Counted from the first letter of the stretch, positions 7,052 through 14,527 are shown. The stretch: 14,679 nucleotides of DNA from an uncultured Collinsella sp. (GCA_900767675.1 CAAFZX010000001.1:1-14679), one strand, 5' to 3'. The notes: a model not told the origin generated them from the sequence alone. Numbers and translations are program-made.

Positions 7052-7089
7052 CGCGCGGTTGGATTGAGAGAAAAAGAGGGGAAGCGCAT

Positions 7090-7824
7090 ATGTCCGAAGG
7101 CTGGAAAATCCTGGTGGTTGATGATGAGCCTCCGATTAGGGCTGAGCTACGCTATCTGTTGGAAAAGGATACGCGTGTGGGTCAGATTGCCGAGGCGGGC
7201 AATGTCACCGAAGCCGTGGAGTCGATTCTGTCGAAAAAGCCCGACGTGCTGTTTTTAGACATTACCATGCCCGGTCGCTCGGGAATTGAGCTTGCCGAGA
7301 CGCTGCAGAACCTAAAGACGCCGCCGGTCGTGGTGTTTGTGACGGCATTTGCCGAGTATGCGGCCGATGCCTACAACCTCGATGCTGTCGATTACGTCGT
7401 CAAACCGGTCGAGGACGCCCGCTTGTCAAAGGCGCTCGACAAGATTGAGACTGCCCTGGGTGCTCGCCGTGTCGTCCATGCTCCGCGCCAGCCCTTGCGC
7501 CTGACGGTGGACCGCGGGGGCAAAAGGGTGTTCATTCCCGTGGCGGATGTCTGCTACTTTGAGGCGCGTGCCGATTTTTGCAACGCCGTTTGCGCCGAGG
7601 GAACATACCTGATCAATGAGTCGATTTCCTCGCTCGAGCGTCGCTTGGCCTCCGAGGGCTTTATCCGCGTCCATCGCAGCTATCTGGTTAATTTGGAAGA
7701 CGTGCATAATGTCGAGATCGGCTCCACGGGCCTGATGGAGCTCAGGCTCGACCGTGTGAGCTCGACGGTGCCCGTTTCACGCCGTCGCGCTGCCGAGGTC
7801 AAATCGCACTTGGGGCTTGCGTAA
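7090..7824 (+). CDS. LytTR-family response regulator (system 1)
   Basis: This 244-residue DNA-binding response regulator has a receiver domain in residues 1-125. The acidic pocket is Asp11/Asp12 (VVDDE), the phosphorylation site Asp57 (LFLDITMPG), the switch Thr85 (FVTAF) and Lys105 (VVKPVE). A LytTR DNA-binding domain fills about residues 137-240, with FIRVHRSYLVNL (His195) and the terminal PVSRRR segment typical of the family. LytTR regulators bind imperfect direct repeats upstream of envelope, transporter or virulence-type genes. The start has an AGAGGGG site 8 nt upstream. It sits immediately after the cognate kinase and ends the operon; no T-run terminator is seen before the next gene. 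Targets cannot be deduced, although the adjacent phospholipase-like and transporter genes are candidates by position. Confidence 0.93.
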   Translation: MSEGWKILVVDDEPPIRAELRYLLEKDTRVGQIAEAGNVTEAVESILSKKPDVLFLDITMPGRSGIELAETLQNLKTPPVVVFVTAFAEYAADAYNLDAVDYVVKPVEDARLSKALDKIETALGARRVVHAPRQPLRLTVDRGGKRVFIPVADVCYFEARADFCNAVCAEGTYLINESISSLERRLASEGFIRVHRSYLVNLEDVHNVEIGSTGLMELRLDRVSSTVPVSRRRAAEVKSHLGLA

Positions 7825-7855
7825 GGGTCGGGCGCTATCGTTTACCGCCGCAGGT

Positions 7856-7882
7856 TTGGCATGACCGTGCGGTGGGCATAAT
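7856..7882 (+). promoter_or_regulatory. Candidate promoter for phospholipase C-like gene
   Basis: TTGGCA (7856-7861) and CATAAT (7877-7882) are spaced by 15 bp, a little short, about 33 nt before the start codon. The -10 context GGGCATAATGG resembles those before the UMF1 and glycosyltransferase genes. Confidence 0.4.
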
Positions 7883-7914
7883 GGGTGACATCGAATGAAA
7901 TCGAAAGGATCATT

Positions 7915-8859
7915 ATGCCCGCGCTCATTACGCATCATCTGTTTGGCGAGGAAAGCATCGACCGTCTTCCTCAGGGCGTTATTACGTCCGACGAGGAGCG
8001 CATCGCCTTTATCCTGGGAAACCAAGGTCCCGACCCGTTTTTCTTCCACATGCTCACGCCGCGCATTTCCGACTGTACGTCGCTTGCTCAGGTCATGCAC
8101 CGCTCGCGCATGTCGCGCCAGTTCTCGTGCCTGCGCGATGGCGTGTCGCACCTGCAGCCGCGCGATGCCAACCTGGGTCGCGCGTTTGCGCTGGGCCTGC
8201 TGTCGCACTATGTGCTCGACCGCAATGCCCATCCCTTTGTCTACGAGCAGCAGTTTGGCATTGTCGAGTCCGATCCCGGGCTCGAGGCTTCGGGCAGTCA
8301 AGTTCACGCTGTGCTCGAAAGCGACCTGGACGTGCTGATGCTGCAGCTCAAGCGCGATGGGGCAACGGTCGAGGATTATCCGCCGGCGGGCGAGATCGTC
8401 ACGACCGACCGCATCAATCGCGTTGCCGGTGTGCTGATGAGCTACGTCGCCGGACGCGTGTACGGTATCGACATCTCGGCGGGGGAGTACGCCGGCGCCG
8501 TAGCCGACATGCAGCTGCTCTACCGCACTATCGAGCCGGCCGGTTCGGCCAAGACGCGCGCGATTGCCCTGCTCGAGGGCTTGGTGCACGATTATTCGCT
8601 GCTCGACGGCCTTGCGCACCGTGTGACGACCGAGCTGCCCGAGCGTACCGGCAACCTGGGCCACTTGGCATGGAAGAACCCCTTTACTGACGAGGTCTCG
8701 AACGAGAGTTTCCCCGAGGTCTTTGACCGCGCGCTGGTCGATTACGAGTGCACGGTCGCCCGCTTTATCGAGACCGGCGATATGGAAGCCGTGACCAACC
8801 ACGTCAATTACAGCGGTCGCGTGCTCGGCGCCGACGAAGAGTTCGACCGCGAGGAGTAG
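7915..8859 (+). CDS. Zinc-dependent phospholipase C-like protein (PF00882 type)
   Basis: This 314-residue protein resembles the zinc-dependent phospholipase C / S1-P1 nuclease-like fold. Family marks are the N-terminal ITHHLFGEE (His7, His8), GNQGPDPFFFH (Asp40, His45), LLSHYVLDRNAHPFVYE (His98, Asp102, His106) and HAVLESDLD, which together give a His/Asp-rich metal site. Secreted clostridial phospholipase C has a signal peptide and a C-terminal C2-like domain; neither is present here, so the protein is probably cytosolic and its true substrate is unknown. The ATG at 7915 is chosen because GAAAGGA lies 5-6 nt before it and the conserved N-terminus starts there. An in-frame ATG at 7885 would add ten residues unlike the family. 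It is monocistronic by appearance, with its own -10-like box, between a regulator and a transporter gene. Confidence 0.82.
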   Translation: MPALITHHLFGEESIDRLPQGVITSDEERIAFILGNQGPDPFFFHMLTPRISDCTSLAQVMHRSRMSRQFSCLRDGVSHLQPRDANLGRAFALGLLSHYVLDRNAHPFVYEQQFGIVESDPGLEASGSQVHAVLESDLDVLMLQLKRDGATVEDYPPAGEIVTTDRINRVAGVLMSYVAGRVYGIDISAGEYAGAVADMQLLYRTIEPAGSAKTRAIALLEGLVHDYSLLDGLAHRVTTELPERTGNLGHLAWKNPFTDEVSNESFPEVFDRALVDYECTVARFIETGDMEAVTNHVNYSGRVLGADEEFDREE

Positions 8860-8887
8860 CAAGCTGCCTCGCCCATACTCTCCAATA

Positions 8888-8954
8888 AGTTGCGGTGGAA
8901 TAGTTCCTGAATGAAGCCCCCGGAGGGCTAAGCGGGAACTATTTCACCGCAACT
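8888..8954. repeat. 67-bp palindromic intergenic element
   Basis: The arms at 8888-8907 and 8935-8954 are 20 bp and pair with one mismatch (left arm AGTTGCGGTGGAATAGTTCC). Between them is a nested hairpin, AGCCC / GGGCT (8915-8919 / 8925-8929), with a 5-nt loop. It lies between the phospholipase-like and UMF1 genes. There is no T run, so it is not a textbook terminator. It has the form of a dispersed palindromic repeat, but only one copy is in the window. Confidence 0.65.
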
Positions 8955-9045
8955 GCGTTGATGGGATGGCGTTTCGCCCTGCGTGTCCGTATGACCGCTC
9001 CCGTCTCTTTGCCGAATCCTTACCGGTGCCTCTGTGCAATTGGGG

Positions 9046-9051
9046 TACGAT
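9046..9051 (+). promoter_or_regulatory. Candidate -10 box for UMF1 transporter gene
   Basis: TACGAT in the context GGGGTACGATG lies 41 nt before the start codon. It matches the context of the -10-like boxes at 7877 and 10445. No clear -35 is seen. Confidence 0.35.
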
Positions 9052-9092
9052 GAACTAACTGCATATCGGGCGAATACGAAGGGTCCCTGTCC

Positions 9093-10352
9093 ATGAAATA
9101 CACCAAGCTCGAGCGTAACTGGGTCATGTACGATGTGGGAAACTCGGCCCTCGTGCTGCTCAATACCTCGGTGGTGCCCATCTACTTTAACGCCATCAAT
9201 ACCGGTGCTTCCTCGGCAGACCTGGTGGTCGCTTGGGGCAACGCGCAGACGATTGCCTCGCTGGTCATTGCCATGCTCATGCCCATTCTGGGCGCGCTTG
9301 CCGATTACGCCGGCAACAAGATCAAGTTCTTCTTGGGCTTCTTCCTCACGGGCCTGGTTCTTTGCCTGGCGCAGGCTATCCCAATGTCCGCCATGGCATT
9401 TTTGACCGTGTACGTGCTGTGCACCATCGGCCTTAACTCTTCTATGACGTTCTACGACGCCATGCTGCCCGACATTACCACCGACGAGCGCATGGACGCC
9501 GTGTCCAGCTCGGGCTATGCCTGGGGCTACATCGGTTCCACCGTGCCGTTCATCATCTGCCTGGCGCTTATCATGGGTGGTTCCGCTCTTGGTATCCCCA
9601 CCATGCTGGCAACGCGTCTGTCGTTTGTCATCACCGGCGCCTGGTGGCTCATCTTTACCCTGCCGCTCATTCGCACCTATAAGCAGAAATACGGTCGCGA
9701 GCGTGGTCCCGAGGACACCATCGGCCACATCGTGGGCGGCGTGTTCTCCGAGGTCGGACACACCATGCGCGAGATCGCCCACAACAAGACCGTGCTGGTC
9801 TACATGATCGCGTTCTTCTTCTACATCGACGGCGTGCACACGGTCATTTCCATGGCAACCAGCTATGGATCGGCTTTGGGCATCGACTCGACCCAACTGG
9901 TGCTGGCTCTGCTCGTTACGCAGTTTGTGGCCTTTCCGTCCGCCATCATCTACGGCAAGCTTGCCGGTCGCGTGGGCACACTCAATATGATCTTGGTGGC
10001 CGTCGCCGCCTATATGGGCATCGTGCTCTTTGCCGCGTTCTTCCTCAAGACCGCCTTTGAGTTTTGGGTGCTTGCCATTTTGGTCGGCCTGTTCCAAGGC
10101 GGCGTGCAGGCGCTGAGCCGCAGCTACTTCGGCCGCATTATCCCCAAGGAAAAGTCCAACGAGTACTACGGCTTCTTTGATATCTTTGGCCGCTATGCAA
10201 GCGTTATGGGCACCTTCCTGGTGTCGGTCGTCACCTCGCTGACCGGCAACCCGTCGCTGGGCGTCCTGTCTATCGGCGTGCTGCTGGTGGTGGGCTTTGT
10301 GCTGCTGGTCCGTCTGTCCCGCATGTCTCAGACGGCAGAGCAGGCCGCATAG
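9093..10352 (+). CDS. UMF1/Atg22-like MFS transporter
   Basis: This 419-residue integral membrane protein with about 12 hydrophobic helices belongs to the UMF1 branch of the major facilitator superfamily, related to the yeast vacuolar amino acid effluxer Atg22. Supporting motifs are MYDVGNSA near the N-terminus, GALADYAGNK in the loop after helix 2, FYDAMLPDI, SSSGYAWGYIGS, and the C-terminal QGGVQALSRSYFGRIIP and FGFFDIFGR-like segment (YYGFFDIFGRYAS). These glycine- and aromatic-rich stretches are characteristic of the family. Bacterial members are poorly characterised; efflux or exchange of amino acids or other small molecules is possible. The ribosome-binding site is weak (GAAGGG about 9 nt upstream). 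The gene appears to be transcribed alone, with a terminator-like hairpin 115 nt after its stop. Confidence 0.9.
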   Translation: MKYTKLERNWVMYDVGNSALVLLNTSVVPIYFNAINTGASSADLVVAWGNAQTIASLVIAMLMPILGALADYAGNKIKFFLGFFLTGLVLCLAQAIPMSAMAFLTVYVLCTIGLNSSMTFYDAMLPDITTDERMDAVSSSGYAWGYIGSTVPFIICLALIMGGSALGIPTMLATRLSFVITGAWWLIFTLPLIRTYKQKYGRERGPEDTIGHIVGGVFSEVGHTMREIAHNKTVLVYMIAFFFYIDGVHTVISMATSYGSALGIDSTQLVLALLVTQFVAFPSAIIYGKLAGRVGTLNMILVAVAAYMGIVLFAAFFLKTAFEFWVLAILVGLFQGGVQALSRSYFGRIIPKEKSNEYYGFFDIFGRYASVMGTFLVSVVTSLTGNPSLGVLSIGVLLVVGFVLLVRLSRMSQTAEQAA

Positions 10353-10444
10353 GAACTTGCCGGTAATTGCGTCCGCCGCGATACTCTTTTGGGGTTATCC
10401 GCAATAAACATTCTGACTTTCGAACAATGATTAGCCCAAGTGGG

Positions 10445-10450
10445 TATGAT
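10445..10450 (+). promoter_or_regulatory. Candidate -10 box before glycosyltransferase operon
   Basis: TATGAT in the context GTGGGTATGATGG resembles GGGCATAATGG (7874-7884) and GGGGTACGATG (9042-9052). It lies 17 bp before the terminator-like hairpin. No good -35 is visible. Confidence 0.4.
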
Positions 10451-10466
10451 GGAGTCAGCTAGGTCG

Positions 10467-10502
10467 CGGGGCGTCGCCTGTGTTTGGCGGCGTCCCGTTT
10501 TT
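10467..10502 (+). terminator. Intrinsic terminator or attenuator before glycosyltransferase operon
   Basis: A 12-bp stem (CGGGGCGTCGCC / GGCGGCGTCCCG, two G-U pairs, 7-nt loop) is followed by T5. It may end the UMF1 transcript. It ends only 21 nt before the glycosyltransferase start codon and directly before its ribosome-binding site, and it follows a candidate -10 box, so an attenuator role is also possible. Confidence 0.75.
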
Positions 10503-10523
10503 GTGTTGCAGGGAGGGTAAGGC

Positions 10524-11711
10524 ATGAACGCCACGGTCGTGATTCCAACGTATTGGGCGGGCGATGACGCTCGCGCAAACGCCCCTGGCACCTATGACCA
10601 TTCGACACGACTCAACGCCGACAATCCCGAACTCGACCGCTGCCTGGCCTCGCTTGAGCAGGTGCGCGACATCCCGCGCATCATCCTTTTGGTGGTCTGT
10701 CCCGTTTCTGCCACAGCCGATGTGTCGCTGCGCGTGCACGAGATTGTCGACGCGCATCCCACGCTCAAGGTCACCGTTGTCACCAACACCCAGGCCTCGC
10801 GCATCGCAGATCGGGTTGCTCAGATCGCGCCCAAGGGTTCGGGCGAGTGCGTGAGCCTGCGAGGCTACGGTGCCATCCGCAACATGGGGCTGGCCTGTGC
10901 CGCTGTGCTGGGGCATGACGCGGTTATCTTTTTGGATGACGATGAGACTGTCATCGACGCCGACTTTATGAAGCGCGCGACCTATGCGTTGGGGCAGCAG
11001 ACGCGTCAGGGCCTGCCTATCTTGGTCAAGAGCGGCTATTTCTACGATCGCGACGGCTCGCCGCTGGCTCCCACGGACAAGGTGGGCATCTGCCATCGTT
11101 GGTGGACCAAGCGCATCGAGTTCAACCGTTGGATGAAAAAGGCGCTCTCGGGCACCCGCATCTCGCGCTCCAACTACGTGTGCGGTGGCCTGATGGCCCT
11201 GCACGCCCGCGCCTTTACGCGTGTGGCCTTTGACCCGTTTATCACCCGCGGCGAGGACTTGGATTACCTCTTTAACATGCGCATGTTTGGCTACGACGTG
11301 TGGTTCGATAACGAGTGGACCGTGCGCCATCTGCCTCCGGAGTCCGAAAAGCGCTCACCGCGCTTTATGCAGGATGTATACCGTTGGTACTACGAACGGG
11401 CCAAGTTGACATTCGCCGCGCATCAAAAGGAGCTCATTCCCGTTACGGCGGCATCGCTCATGCCCTACCCGGGCCCGTGGATTTCGCGCGAGCTCGACGA
11501 CCGCGTGCGCAAGACCGCTATGGTCCGCAGCGTGTTTACCCGCGATCATGAGGGCTACCTGCGCATCTGGCGCCATGGTATCGACGAGGCAAAGGCCTAT
11601 GCGCGCCAAAACGCTGCAAGCTATCTGCGTTTCCAGAGCTTTTGGCCCAAGATCATGGACGGGCTTTGGCGTGACGCACAACTGATCAGTATCCTGGAGG
11701 GGGCCGAATGA
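10524..11711 (+). CDS. Glycosyltransferase, GT-A fold (family 2-like)
   Basis: This 395-residue predicted cytosolic glycosyltransferase transfers a sugar from a nucleotide-sugar donor. It begins with MNATVVIPTY, the usual first strand of GT2-like enzymes. A metal/nucleotide motif FLDDDE (Asp138-140) follows at the end of the fourth strand, and RGEDLDYLF (Glu244-Asp245) matches the catalytic acidic pair. No membrane helix is visible. The C-terminal third is rich in Arg, Trp and Tyr and has no domain I recognise. The start is supported by a GGGAGGG site. Its stop overlaps the next kinase gene by 4 nt (ATGA), so the two are translationally coupled. That coupling suggests its product, a glycan or glycolipid of the envelope, is tied to the signal sensed by the kinase; this is inference. 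Donor and acceptor are unknown. Confidence 0.82.
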   Translation: MNATVVIPTYWAGDDARANAPGTYDHSTRLNADNPELDRCLASLEQVRDIPRIILLVVCPVSATADVSLRVHEIVDAHPTLKVTVVTNTQASRIADRVAQIAPKGSGECVSLRGYGAIRNMGLACAAVLGHDAVIFLDDDETVIDADFMKRATYALGQQTRQGLPILVKSGYFYDRDGSPLAPTDKVGICHRWWTKRIEFNRWMKKALSGTRISRSNYVCGGLMALHARAFTRVAFDPFITRGEDLDYLFNMRMFGYDVWFDNEWTVRHLPPESEKRSPRFMQDVYRWYYERAKLTFAAHQKELIPVTAASLMPYPGPWISRELDDRVRKTAMVRSVFTRDHEGYLRIWRHGIDEAKAYARQNAASYLRFQSFWPKIMDGLWRDAQLISILEGAE

Positions 11712-13051
11712 TCGACCGCCGCGCCCAGCGCGATAGTTCATTATCAATCTTTCGCATCATTGCCGTTGCCTGCGCCATTTGCGTGCTGGTGTACTTTATT
11801 TTTGCCCTGGTGACCGGTATCGAGCCGATCGCCACGGTGATTGCCTGCGCGCTGCTGTGCATCTTTCTGTGCATCTTTATCTTTTTGACGCTCAATCCCG
11901 ATTCGGTGCGCTCCCAGTACACCGAGGAGACGCTCTCGGTGGCCTCGGCCATGCTCGAGGACATTAAGGGCGGTCTGACGCAGGAGTCGGCGCGTTTGGT
12001 GTGCCAGCGCATTTTGCCCGAGACGCGCGCCATGACGGTGGCCATCACCGACGAGGACAACGTGCTTGCCTGCGCGGGCGAGTTTGAGGAAAAGCTACTG
12101 CCAGATTCTCCCATCCACACGCTTGCCACACGCTACGTTATCGAACATGGCATCGTGCAATCGTTCAACCGTATGGTGGATGTCGTGGGCTCGGACGGCT
12201 CGCACAACCAAGTCCCCGCCGGCATTATCGCCCCCATCAAGGTGGGCGATCGTACCGTCGGCACGCTCAAGTTCTACTACAAGACCCCGCGCGCCGTCGA
12301 CCGTACCCAGTACGCGCTTGCCTCGGGCTTTGCCGAGATCTTGTCCACGCAGCTCGCCATCCACGAGCTCGAGGTGCAAAAGGAACTCACAGCGCGCGCC
12401 GAGGTGCGTGCGCTGCAGGCGCAGATTAACCCGCACTTCCTGTTCAACACGCTGAACACCATTGCATCGTTTACGCGCACCGACCCGCTGCGGGCCCGCG
12501 AACTGCTTCGTGAGTTCTCATCGTTCTATCGCGCCGCGCTCGACAACTCGGGATCGCTTATTCCGGTCTCGCGCGAGGTCGCACAGACCAAGCGCTACCT
12601 TACCTTTGAGAAGGCCCGCTTTGGCGAGGACCGCGTGCTTGCGACGTTCGATGTGTCCGAGGACGTGGAAGATACGCTGGTGCCGGCGTTCGTGATCCAG
12701 CCGATTGTCGAGAACGCCGTGCGTCATGGTATGGGCGATGACGACGCCCTGAGGATCGACGTGACCGTTCACCAAGACGGCGAGGATGCAATCTTGATTG
12801 CCGTGGCCGATAATGGCGTGGGCATGGATGAGGGTACCGCCGCCAGACTGTTTGACGAGCGCTCTGCCCGTCCCGACGCCAGCTCTCCCCAGGGTGGCGG
12901 CGCCGGTGTGGCCATGCACAATATTTCGGAGCGCATCCATCGCTTTTTTGGGCCGCACTCCTATACGCGTGTCGAATCGGCGCCGGGCAAGGGCACCAAA
13001 GTGCTCCTTCATCTTGATTTGTCAGAGAGCATCTTTGACATTCAAGAGTAA
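11708..13051 (+). CDS. LytS-type sensor histidine kinase (system 2)
   Basis: This 447-residue paralogue of the kinase at 5666 has two hydrophobic helices (about 14-35 and 40-61) and a GAF-like region (about 75-200, ending VGTLKFYYK). A His_kinase domain follows with phospho-acceptor His243 in QINPHFLFNT. The ATPase has N-box IVENAVRHG (about 332), DNGVGMD (about 367) and GAGVAMHN (about 400). The ATG overlaps the glycosyltransferase stop by 4 nt and has GGAGGGGG 4 nt upstream, so translation is coupled. Like its paralogue it lacks the multi-helix 5TMR-LYT sensor. The membrane helices and GAF-like loop differ clearly from system 1, while the region around the phospho-histidine is nearly the same. 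That fits duplication followed by divergence of the sensed signal. The cognate regulator follows 72 nt downstream. Confidence 0.9.
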   Translation: MIDRRAQRDSSLSIFRIIAVACAICVLVYFIFALVTGIEPIATVIACALLCIFLCIFIFLTLNPDSVRSQYTEETLSVASAMLEDIKGGLTQESARLVCQRILPETRAMTVAITDEDNVLACAGEFEEKLLPDSPIHTLATRYVIEHGIVQSFNRMVDVVGSDGSHNQVPAGIIAPIKVGDRTVGTLKFYYKTPRAVDRTQYALASGFAEILSTQLAIHELEVQKELTARAEVRALQAQINPHFLFNTLNTIASFTRTDPLRARELLREFSSFYRAALDNSGSLIPVSREVAQTKRYLTFEKARFGEDRVLATFDVSEDVEDTLVPAFVIQPIVENAVRHGMGDDDALRIDVTVHQDGEDAILIAVADNGVGMDEGTAARLFDERSARPDASSPQGGGAGVAMHNISERIHRFFGPHSYTRVESAPGKGTKVLLHLDLSESIFDIQE

Positions 13052-13123
13052 AATAAAAAGCTACGGGTTCAACGTCATGCGACGGACGCCCGGCGTAGTT
13101 AGTTGACGAAAGGTTTTATCCCT

Positions 13124-13840
13124 ATGCTGCGTGCGATGATTGTGGATGATGAGGCGCCGGCTCGCTCGGAGCTTCGCTTCCTGCTCGAGCAAACGGGCAA
13201 GATCGGCACGATCACGGAGGCGTCGAGCGTCCGCTCCGCCATCGAGATGCTTATGGAAAGTCGCGTGGATGTCGTGTTTCTCGATATCTCGATGCCCGGT
13301 GCCTCGGGCCTGCAACTTGCCGAGGCGCTGCATAAGCTCAAAAATCCGCCGGCGATCGTGTTTGTGACTGCGTATAGCGACCATGCGGTCGAGGCATTCG
13401 ACGTGGATGCCGTCGATTATCTGATGAAGCCGGTCGAGGAAGCTCGCTTGGATCGCGCGATCGAGAAGGTCATGCAACGCGCCAAGCCGGTTACGGACAG
13501 CAAGGTGACCATCGAGCGTATCCCGGTGGAAAAGGGCGGCCGCAAGGTGCTTATTCCCGTGGACGACATTCGCTTTATCATGGCCAAGGACGATTACTCC
13601 TGCATCTATACCGTCGATGATCGCTTTTTGTCGACGACCTCGCTGGCGCAGTTTGAGGCCAAGCTCTGCGACTTTGGCTTCTTCCGTGTTCACCGCCGCT
13701 ATATCGTTAACTTGGCGTGCGTCACGGACGTTGAGACGGTGCCCTCGGGCGCCATCCAGCTGGGCATTACGGGCGTCGACGAACGCGTGCCGGTTTCGCG
13801 CCGCCGCGTCGTGCCGCTCAAGAAGGCTCTGAGTCTCTAG
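13124..13840 (+). CDS. LytTR-family response regulator (system 2)
   Basis: This 238-residue response regulator is paralogous to the one at 7090. The receiver domain has Asp8/Asp9 (IVDDE), phospho-acceptor Asp54 (VFLDISMPG), Thr82 (FVTAY) and Lys102 (LMKPVE). The C-terminal LytTR domain carries FFRVHRRYIVNL and PVSRRR. The ATG at 13124 is chosen because GAAAGG lies about 10 nt upstream and the receiver domain begins immediately. An in-frame TTG at 13103 would add seven residues but has no obvious site. It ends the glycosyltransferase-kinase-regulator operon and is followed by a strong terminator. Cross-talk with system 1 is conceivable given the similar phospho-acceptor surfaces, but is not shown by the sequence. 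Confidence 0.92.
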   Translation: MLRAMIVDDEAPARSELRFLLEQTGKIGTITEASSVRSAIEMLMESRVDVVFLDISMPGASGLQLAEALHKLKNPPAIVFVTAYSDHAVEAFDVDAVDYLMKPVEEARLDRAIEKVMQRAKPVTDSKVTIERIPVEKGGRKVLIPVDDIRFIMAKDDYSCIYTVDDRFLSTTSLAQFEAKLCDFGFFRVHRRYIVNLACVTDVETVPSGAIQLGITGVDERVPVSRRRVVPLKKALSL

Positions 13841-13846
13841 CGCACT

Positions 13847-13897
13847 GGCCCCGCAGCCCTGTGGACCCATCGTCTGCGGAGCCGTGGGGCCTTTTTT
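13847..13897 (+). terminator. Intrinsic terminator after system 2 operon
   Basis: Outer arms GGCCCC (13847-13852) and GGGGCC (13886-13891) are followed by T6. An inner CCGCAG / CTGCGG stem (13851-13856 / 13874-13879) can form in competition with the innermost outer pairs. It lies 6 nt after the regulator stop. Confidence 0.82.
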
Positions 13898-13936
13898 GTA
13901 TGTATCTGCCGAATCGTTTTTTGCGGAAGGGATCCC

Positions 13937-14404
13937 ATGAACAGCGCAAGCGCCAAGCGCATCGACATCATCTCGGACACCCATGGCTATCTTTCGCCTG
14001 CGCTCCTGGATGAGCTTGAGGGTGCAGACCTGATCATCCATGCCGGCGACCTCACGTCAGAGATGGACTACGAGCACCTATGCACCATCGCCCCCGTGCG
14101 GGCCGTACTGGGCAACAACGATTATTACCGCGACTACGGCCCCGATGTAGACCGTCTTGCGCTCTTTACTTACGAAGGCCTCAAATTCGCCGTAGCCCAC
14201 TACCGCGAAGACCTTCCGGTGGGATCCGTAGACGTAGCCATCAACGGCCACACCCACGTAACCAAAGAAGCCCAAGTGGGCCGCTGCTTAGTCCTCAACC
14301 CGGGCAGCGCCAGCTACCCCAGAGGCACCCGAGGCCCCACCATGACCAGAATGCTCGTCAAAGACGGCAAGATCCTAAGCACCAAGTTTATTGACTTGGA
14401 CTAA
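13937..14404 (+). CDS. YfcE/MJ0936-type metallophosphoesterase
   Basis: This 155-residue single-domain calcineurin-like phosphodiesterase has all metal-binding blocks in order: SDTHG (Asp14, His16), HAGD (Asp38), GNND (Asn60), AHY (His88) and GHTH (His105, His107). LNPGSASYPRG follows, as in the family. Relatives are small cytosolic Mn/Ni-dependent phosphodiesterases that hydrolyse model phosphodiesters; the natural substrate is generally unknown. Length is normal. The start has GGAAGGG 6 nt upstream. In many genomes this gene follows the one for non-canonical purine NTP pyrophosphatase (rdgB); here it follows the second two-component operon but is insulated by a terminator. It has its own terminator too, so it is probably transcribed alone. 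Confidence 0.92.
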   Translation: MNSASAKRIDIISDTHGYLSPALLDELEGADLIIHAGDLTSEMDYEHLCTIAPVRAVLGNNDYYRDYGPDVDRLALFTYEGLKFAVAHYREDLPVGSVDVAINGHTHVTKEAQVGRCLVLNPGSASYPRGTRGPTMTRMLVKDGKILSTKFIDLD

Positions 14405-14413
14405 CCGCAACAA

Positions 14414-14443
14414 AAACGGGGGATGCAGATGCGTCCCCCGTTT
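14414..14443. terminator. Terminator after metallophosphoesterase gene
   Basis: A perfect 10-bp stem (AAACGGGGGA / TCCCCCGTTT, 10-nt loop) lies 9 nt after the stop. The T run is short on the plus strand but the A-rich 5' side gives a longer T run on the minus strand, so it may act in both directions. Confidence 0.75.
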
Positions 14444-14487
14444 CCATTTGAGCCAAAGGCAGAGCTTCAGCAAGATCCTTAGACAAA

Positions 14488-14527
14488 CCCCGCCGCGGAG
14501 AACGGGGCAGCCGAGCCGCGAAGCGGC
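14488..14527. repeat. Two adjacent GC-rich hairpins
   Basis: CCCCG / CGGGG (14488-14492 / 14503-14507) is followed by GCCGC-GAA-GCGGC (14515-14527). They lie in the non-coding tail after the metallophosphoesterase gene, where no gene is supported. Confidence 0.4.

Noticed and set aside
7777..8862. 361-codon minus-strand open frame opposite the phospholipase-like gene
   Set aside because: No domain recognised; the plus-strand reading has ordered family motifs and a ribosome-binding site.
8928..10097. 389-codon minus-strand open frame opposite the UMF1 gene
   Set aside because: His/Asp/Gly-rich shadow with no motif; the plus strand encodes a clear 12-helix transporter.
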